From the NCBI GenBank assembly GCA_013695475.1, contig JACDAJ010000023.1:1-34205 (forward strand): 34,205 bases of DNA. The letters run 5' to 3'. Positions 32,132-34,205 of the stretch are shown in pieces; within the stretch, counting starts at the first letter, position 1, and each line of letters opens with the position of its first letter. Position numbers and translations under genes: made by a program. Source of the stretch: Rubrobacter sp. Its GTDB lineage: Bacteria > Actinomycetota > Rubrobacteria > Rubrobacterales > Rubrobacteraceae. The notes beneath the pieces were generated by a model that did not search any database, was not told where the DNA came from, and worked only from the letters and a program-made list of their open reading frames with translations.

Positions 32132-32380
32132 TTAACGTCCGTTTCCGGGCGTAAGGTCGGGAGCCTCGTCCGGAGCTTCGTACTCCGAGCCGATCGAGTC
32201 CCGCACCTCCTCCCACGGGAGAAACTCCGCCTCGCCACGGCGCATCCTCTCGCGCGCCTCCTCGGCGAGTCGGAGGTCTTCGAGCTCCTCCGCCGCGCCC
32301 ACGAGCCGCTCGTACTCCTCGACGGTGAGGATCACACGCCTCCGGTTTCCCGCCTTGTCCACTATGAACTCCACCGCCAT
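32132..32380 (-). CDS. Antitoxin of a RelBE/Phd-type toxin-antitoxin pair
   Basis: An 82-residue protein directly upstream of the RelE-like toxin. The N-terminus [20 protein letters not shown] forms the DNA-binding strand-helix typical of Phd/YefM-like antitoxins (..D..G....VlLt.eEye.L). [20 protein letters not shown] and [20 protein letters not shown] form the helices, and the Asp/Pro-rich C-terminus would wrap the toxin. GGAGG stands 6 nt before ATG 32380. Antitoxins of this kind repress their own operon. A TAAAAT at 32421-32426 (minus strand) is a likely -10. The pair is complete and probably active. Confidence 0.87.
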   Translation of the reverse strand: MAVEFIVDKAGNRRRVILTVEEYERLVGAAEELEDLRLAEEARERMRRGEAEFLPWEEVRDSIGSEYEAPDEAPDLTPGNGR

Positions 32381-32420
32381 GAATGACCTCCGAAATACGC
32401 TCGAAAAACGCCTCGCCCCG

Positions 32421-32426
32421 ATTTTA
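32421..32426 (-). promoter_or_regulatory. -10 element of the toxin-antitoxin promoter
   Basis: The minus strand reads TAAAAT 40 nt before the antitoxin ATG. TGACA is visible about 20 bp further upstream, so spacing is long for a standard -35. It is a modest candidate. Confidence 0.4.
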
Positions 32427-32556
32427 CCCCGGCTCGCGAAAGTTCGGTGTCATGACTCGATGCGAGCGGGGAGTTCCGGCGGGGCGAGGACTTCGACATC
32501 GAAGGGGAGCGTCGCGTCGAGACACTTTTCGGGTATTCGTTCAAGCCGTCCCGCGG

Positions 32557-32952
32557 CTAGCTTTTCGGACTCGACACGGCTCGGGAAAACAGCACGACTC
32601 CCCCGATATTCTCGTCGTCCATGAGGTATGTTCCCATCGCCTCCATCACGCGGTATGTTCCGTCCGAACACCGGAAGCGGTACACCGCCCGGTTCGACAC
32701 CGGGCCGGAGAATTCAGCCGAACTCTCCAAAGCGGCCTCGGTCTCGCGGGCGATGCGGTCTATGTCGCCCCGGTGGACGCACTCCATGATATTGCTCCCG
32801 AGCACCCGCTCGACCTCCCACCCGTACGTGTCGCGGAAGGCCGGGTTCGCGTATGTGAGGGTTCCGTCCGGGAGGCAGACTTTCACCACCTCGGCGGTCT
32901 TCTCGACTATGGATCTGAAAAATCCCTCGTCCCACTCCGGCGTCTCCGGCAC
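32557..32952 (-). CDS. Stand-alone PAS domain protein
   Basis: A 131-residue protein that is almost entirely one PAS sensor domain: FFRSIVEKTAEVVKVCLPDG, LTYANPAFRDTYGWEVERVL, GSNIMECVHRGDIDRIARE, and the sheet YRFRCSDGTYRVMEAMGTYL-MDDENIGGVVLFSR. No kinase, cyclase or DNA-binding domain follows. The start is GTG 32952 with AAGGAG 5-6 nt upstream. The protein ends SRAVSSPKS just after the PAS fold. In another frame the next 100 bases read ESEKLAAGRLERIPEKCLDA and so on to 32450, so a former longer protein may have lost its output part by frameshift. The ligand is unknown. Confidence 0.82.
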   Translation of the reverse strand: MPETPEWDEGFFRSIVEKTAEVVKVCLPDGTLTYANPAFRDTYGWEVERVLGSNIMECVHRGDIDRIARETEAALESSAEFSGPVSNRAVYRFRCSDGTYRVMEAMGTYLMDDENIGGVVLFSRAVSSPKS

Positions 32953-33092
32953 GTAAACTCCTTCGTTTTCTGATTTTCATCGGCTTCTCGCTCCCGAAAT
33001 GTGAATACTAAATCATCTCCCCGCCGCGAACCGGGAGTCGCGAATCGGGGAAATGCGACTCGCTATTCGCGGCGAAGCATCCACGCTCCGGG

Positions 33093-33245
33093 CTACGCTT
33101 CGCCCCTCCCGGAACGCTCCACGTTGAGCGCGAGAAGCTCTTTGAGAATGTCGTCGTCGGTGATGGAGTCCGTCCCCGTACGCCTCGAACACGGCTTCGT
33201 CGAAGGCGCGGGGCGCGTTCTCGAGCCACCCTCCGTCGTGTATGG
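33093..33245 (-). pseudogene. C-terminal remnant of a DNA methyltransferase-like gene (copy A)
   Basis: The minus strand encodes DGGWLENAPRAFDEAVFEAYG and then, in another frame, TDSITDDDILKELLALNVER to a TAG at 33093-33095. Joined, they resemble the LDEAVF-AYGW-d-lsDeeIL-rLLaLN-eR terminus seen on restriction-modification class I methyltransferases (recalled). The frame break at about 33178 fits loss of 2 nt (TACGGG-GACGG for TACGGGTGGACGG). No methyltransferase catalytic motifs remain. The 314-base spacer 32953-33266 holds this remnant and, to its right, the start region of the next gene; 33030-33070 has a gagtcgcgaat/attcgcg dyad. Confidence 0.7.
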
Positions 33246-33266
33246 TGTGGGGATTGTGGAGCGGAT

Positions 33267-33716
33267 ATGGCGGTGGATGAAGTCGGTCTCGAAGTGAGCG
33301 GCGATTCGGAGCTTCGCGCAAGGCGTTTGGAGCAGTTGCGGGCGATGTCTTCGGAAGAATTGGACGAGTGCATACGTCGCATGCGCCTTGAACAGGATCT
33401 TCCGGAATTGCTGTACCATTTTCGGACGCACCGCGCCGAGTTCGACGCCGATACTCCGGAGGCATATCATGCTCTTTTCAAGGAACACATCCGCAGAGAC
33501 GGCCTGATATTTCTCACGTACATCCGACCGAGGGGTTCGGCCACGATGTGGCACCTCGTGGATTTGGATCTCGGCAACGTCGCGCAGTATAATGAAACCC
33601 GGCGAGAGTATTGGAGTTTCTTCAGGCCGAGAAACCTCGATAGCTTCGTGGAGGCGAGTTTGAGGCGTTCGGTGGAAGTCCGCCGCGCGACGTCGGGTTG
33701 GGAGACGCTGGCATAG
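33267..33716 (+). CDS. Hypothetical protein, first gene of an unknown two-gene cassette
   Basis: A 149-residue protein not recognised as a known family. The N-terminal third is helical and charged (LRARRLEQLRAMSSEELDEC, IRRMRLEQDLPELLYHFRTH). The rest looks like a compact alpha/beta domain with many aromatic and basic residues: HALFKEHIRRDGLIFLTYIR, ATMWHLVDLDLGNVAQYNET, and RREYWSFFRPRNLDSFVEAS. Repeated His/Arg/Tyr pairs would suit a nuclease or nucleic-acid-binding protein, but no catalytic motif can be named. ATG 33267 has GGAG 5 nt upstream; ATG 33343 is an alternative. Codons such as TTG, CTG and CTT are frequent, unlike the CTC-rich host genes, which suggests recent transfer. Its TAG overlaps the next GTG. 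Confidence 0.72.
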   Translation: MAVDEVGLEVSGDSELRARRLEQLRAMSSEELDECIRRMRLEQDLPELLYHFRTHRAEFDADTPEAYHALFKEHIRRDGLIFLTYIRPRGSATMWHLVDLDLGNVAQYNETRREYWSFFRPRNLDSFVEASLRRSVEVRRATSGWETLA

Positions 33717-34027
33717 TGGCTTACATAGACACCCCCGAAGGCAAGCTCCATCAATACGAAATCTACGTCACCGAGGCGTTGGACGACCTCGACCGCTCCG
33801 ACACGAATTCCCTGCTCGCCTTGACCTTGCGGGACGACATCGAGGATCACCTCGGCGACTTCGACCCTCCGGGGCTTGGCAAACTGCGAAATCTGGATTC
33901 CATCCTCGCAAAGAAACACGAAATCGTCTCGGAGGTTTTGCCAAACCCCGCCGAGACGGACCGCCGCCGATGGTGGTGGTTTTTGCACGAAGGCCCGCAC
34001 GTCCGCCAAGAAAGGCAGTCAGCCTAA
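33716..34027 (+). CDS. Hypothetical protein, second gene of an unknown two-gene cassette
   Basis: A 103-residue acidic-to-neutral protein of unknown function. It starts VAYIDTPEGKLHQYEIYVTE, followed by DDLDRSDTNSLLALTLRDDI, GDFDPPGLGKLRNLDSILAK, and ends with a tryptophan cluster RRRWWWFLHEGPHVRQE. The GTG at 33716 overlaps the TAG of the first gene (TAGTG), which is a typical coupled arrangement; an in-frame ATG at 33698 is less likely. The small size, the tight coupling to a basic partner, and the position between gene remnants fit a toxin-antitoxin or defence module, but nothing in the sequence proves this. The stop is 43 nt from remnant copy B. Confidence 0.7.
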   Translation: MAYIDTPEGKLHQYEIYVTEALDDLDRSDTNSLLALTLRDDIEDHLGDFDPPGLGKLRNLDSILAKKHEIVSEVLPNPAETDRRRWWWFLHEGPHVRQERQSA

Positions 34028-34070
34028 AACTCGCCGCCGTTCCGAAGACATCCGATGCCCCGCTCCGCCT

Positions 34071-34205
34071 TCACCGCCCGCTTTCCGCCCGCTCCATATT
34101 CAACGCGAGAAGCTCTTTGAGAATATCCTCGTCGGAAATTCCGTCCGGCCACCCGTACGCCTCGAAGACGGCTTCGTCGAGGGCGCGGGGCGGTTATCCG
34201 GCGGA
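34071..34205 (-). pseudogene. C-terminal remnant of a DNA methyltransferase-like gene (copy B, runs to window edge)
   Basis: The minus strand encodes PPRALDEAVFEAYGWPDGIS and DEDILKELLALNMERAESGR to a TGA at 34071-34073. This is the same terminus as copy A, here in one frame. An in-frame TAA at 34194-34196 interrupts the sequence only 40 codons from the end, so the gene is broken unless a frameshift lies there. The two copies share the exact 21-mer at 33129-33149 and 34104-34124 and are very similar throughout the roughly 90 bp around it. What lies beyond 34205 is unknown. Confidence 0.65.

Overview
The window is GC-rich chromosomal DNA of a bacterium, most likely an actinomycete related to Rubrobacter (moderate confidence). 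This rests on the leucine codon bias towards CTC, the Rel synthetase motif of actinobacterial type (KDYIAMPKFNMYQSLHT), the DUF2905-queA-tgt-secD-secF-...-rel gene order, leaderless-looking promoters, and a UbiB-like kinase next to a phasin-like gene. No rRNA, tRNA or CRISPR array was seen. Long open frames opposite rel, the molybdenum subunit, secD, the TRAP permease and ilvD are codon-bias shadows.

Layout. From 1 to 23123 every host gene lies on the minus strand, so it reads right to left: a small DUF2905 membrane protein, queA and tgt (tRNA queuosine), an unrecognised 108-aa protein where yajC is often found, secD and secF (protein export), then a cluster of three DUF1538 membrane proteins with two PII-like regulators. 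Next come a phasin-like protein and a UbiB/ABC1 kinase separated by a strong terminator, a SnoaL-like protein, and a three-gene PaoABC-type molybdenum aldehyde oxidoreductase. A run of small redox or stress enzymes follows: a frameshifted thioredoxin-like gene, a PPOX/F420-type flavoprotein, PfpI/DJ-1, an aldo/keto reductase, a GlcG/HbpS-like protein and an ABM monooxygenase. An IS630-family element sits among them. The stringent-response gene rel runs off the left edge.

From 23672 to 27252 a plus-strand TAXI-type TRAP operon (lipoprotein binding protein, DUF1850, fused permease) takes up an unidentified small organic substrate. It converges on a VOC-family enzyme, and ilvD follows on the plus strand.

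The right end (29.8-34.2 kb) looks accessory. It holds a 0.5-kb repeat-rich spacer, an App1-like phosphatase coupled to a small unknown protein, a RelBE-type toxin-antitoxin pair, a lone PAS protein, and a tightly coupled two-gene cassette of unknown function. That cassette has atypical codon use and lies between two broken copies of the same DNA-methyltransferase-like C-terminus.

The best candidates for new biology are the DUF1538/PII-like cluster (14529-17629), read here as a possible PII-controlled cation/proton transport system, and the two-gene cassette at 33267-34027.
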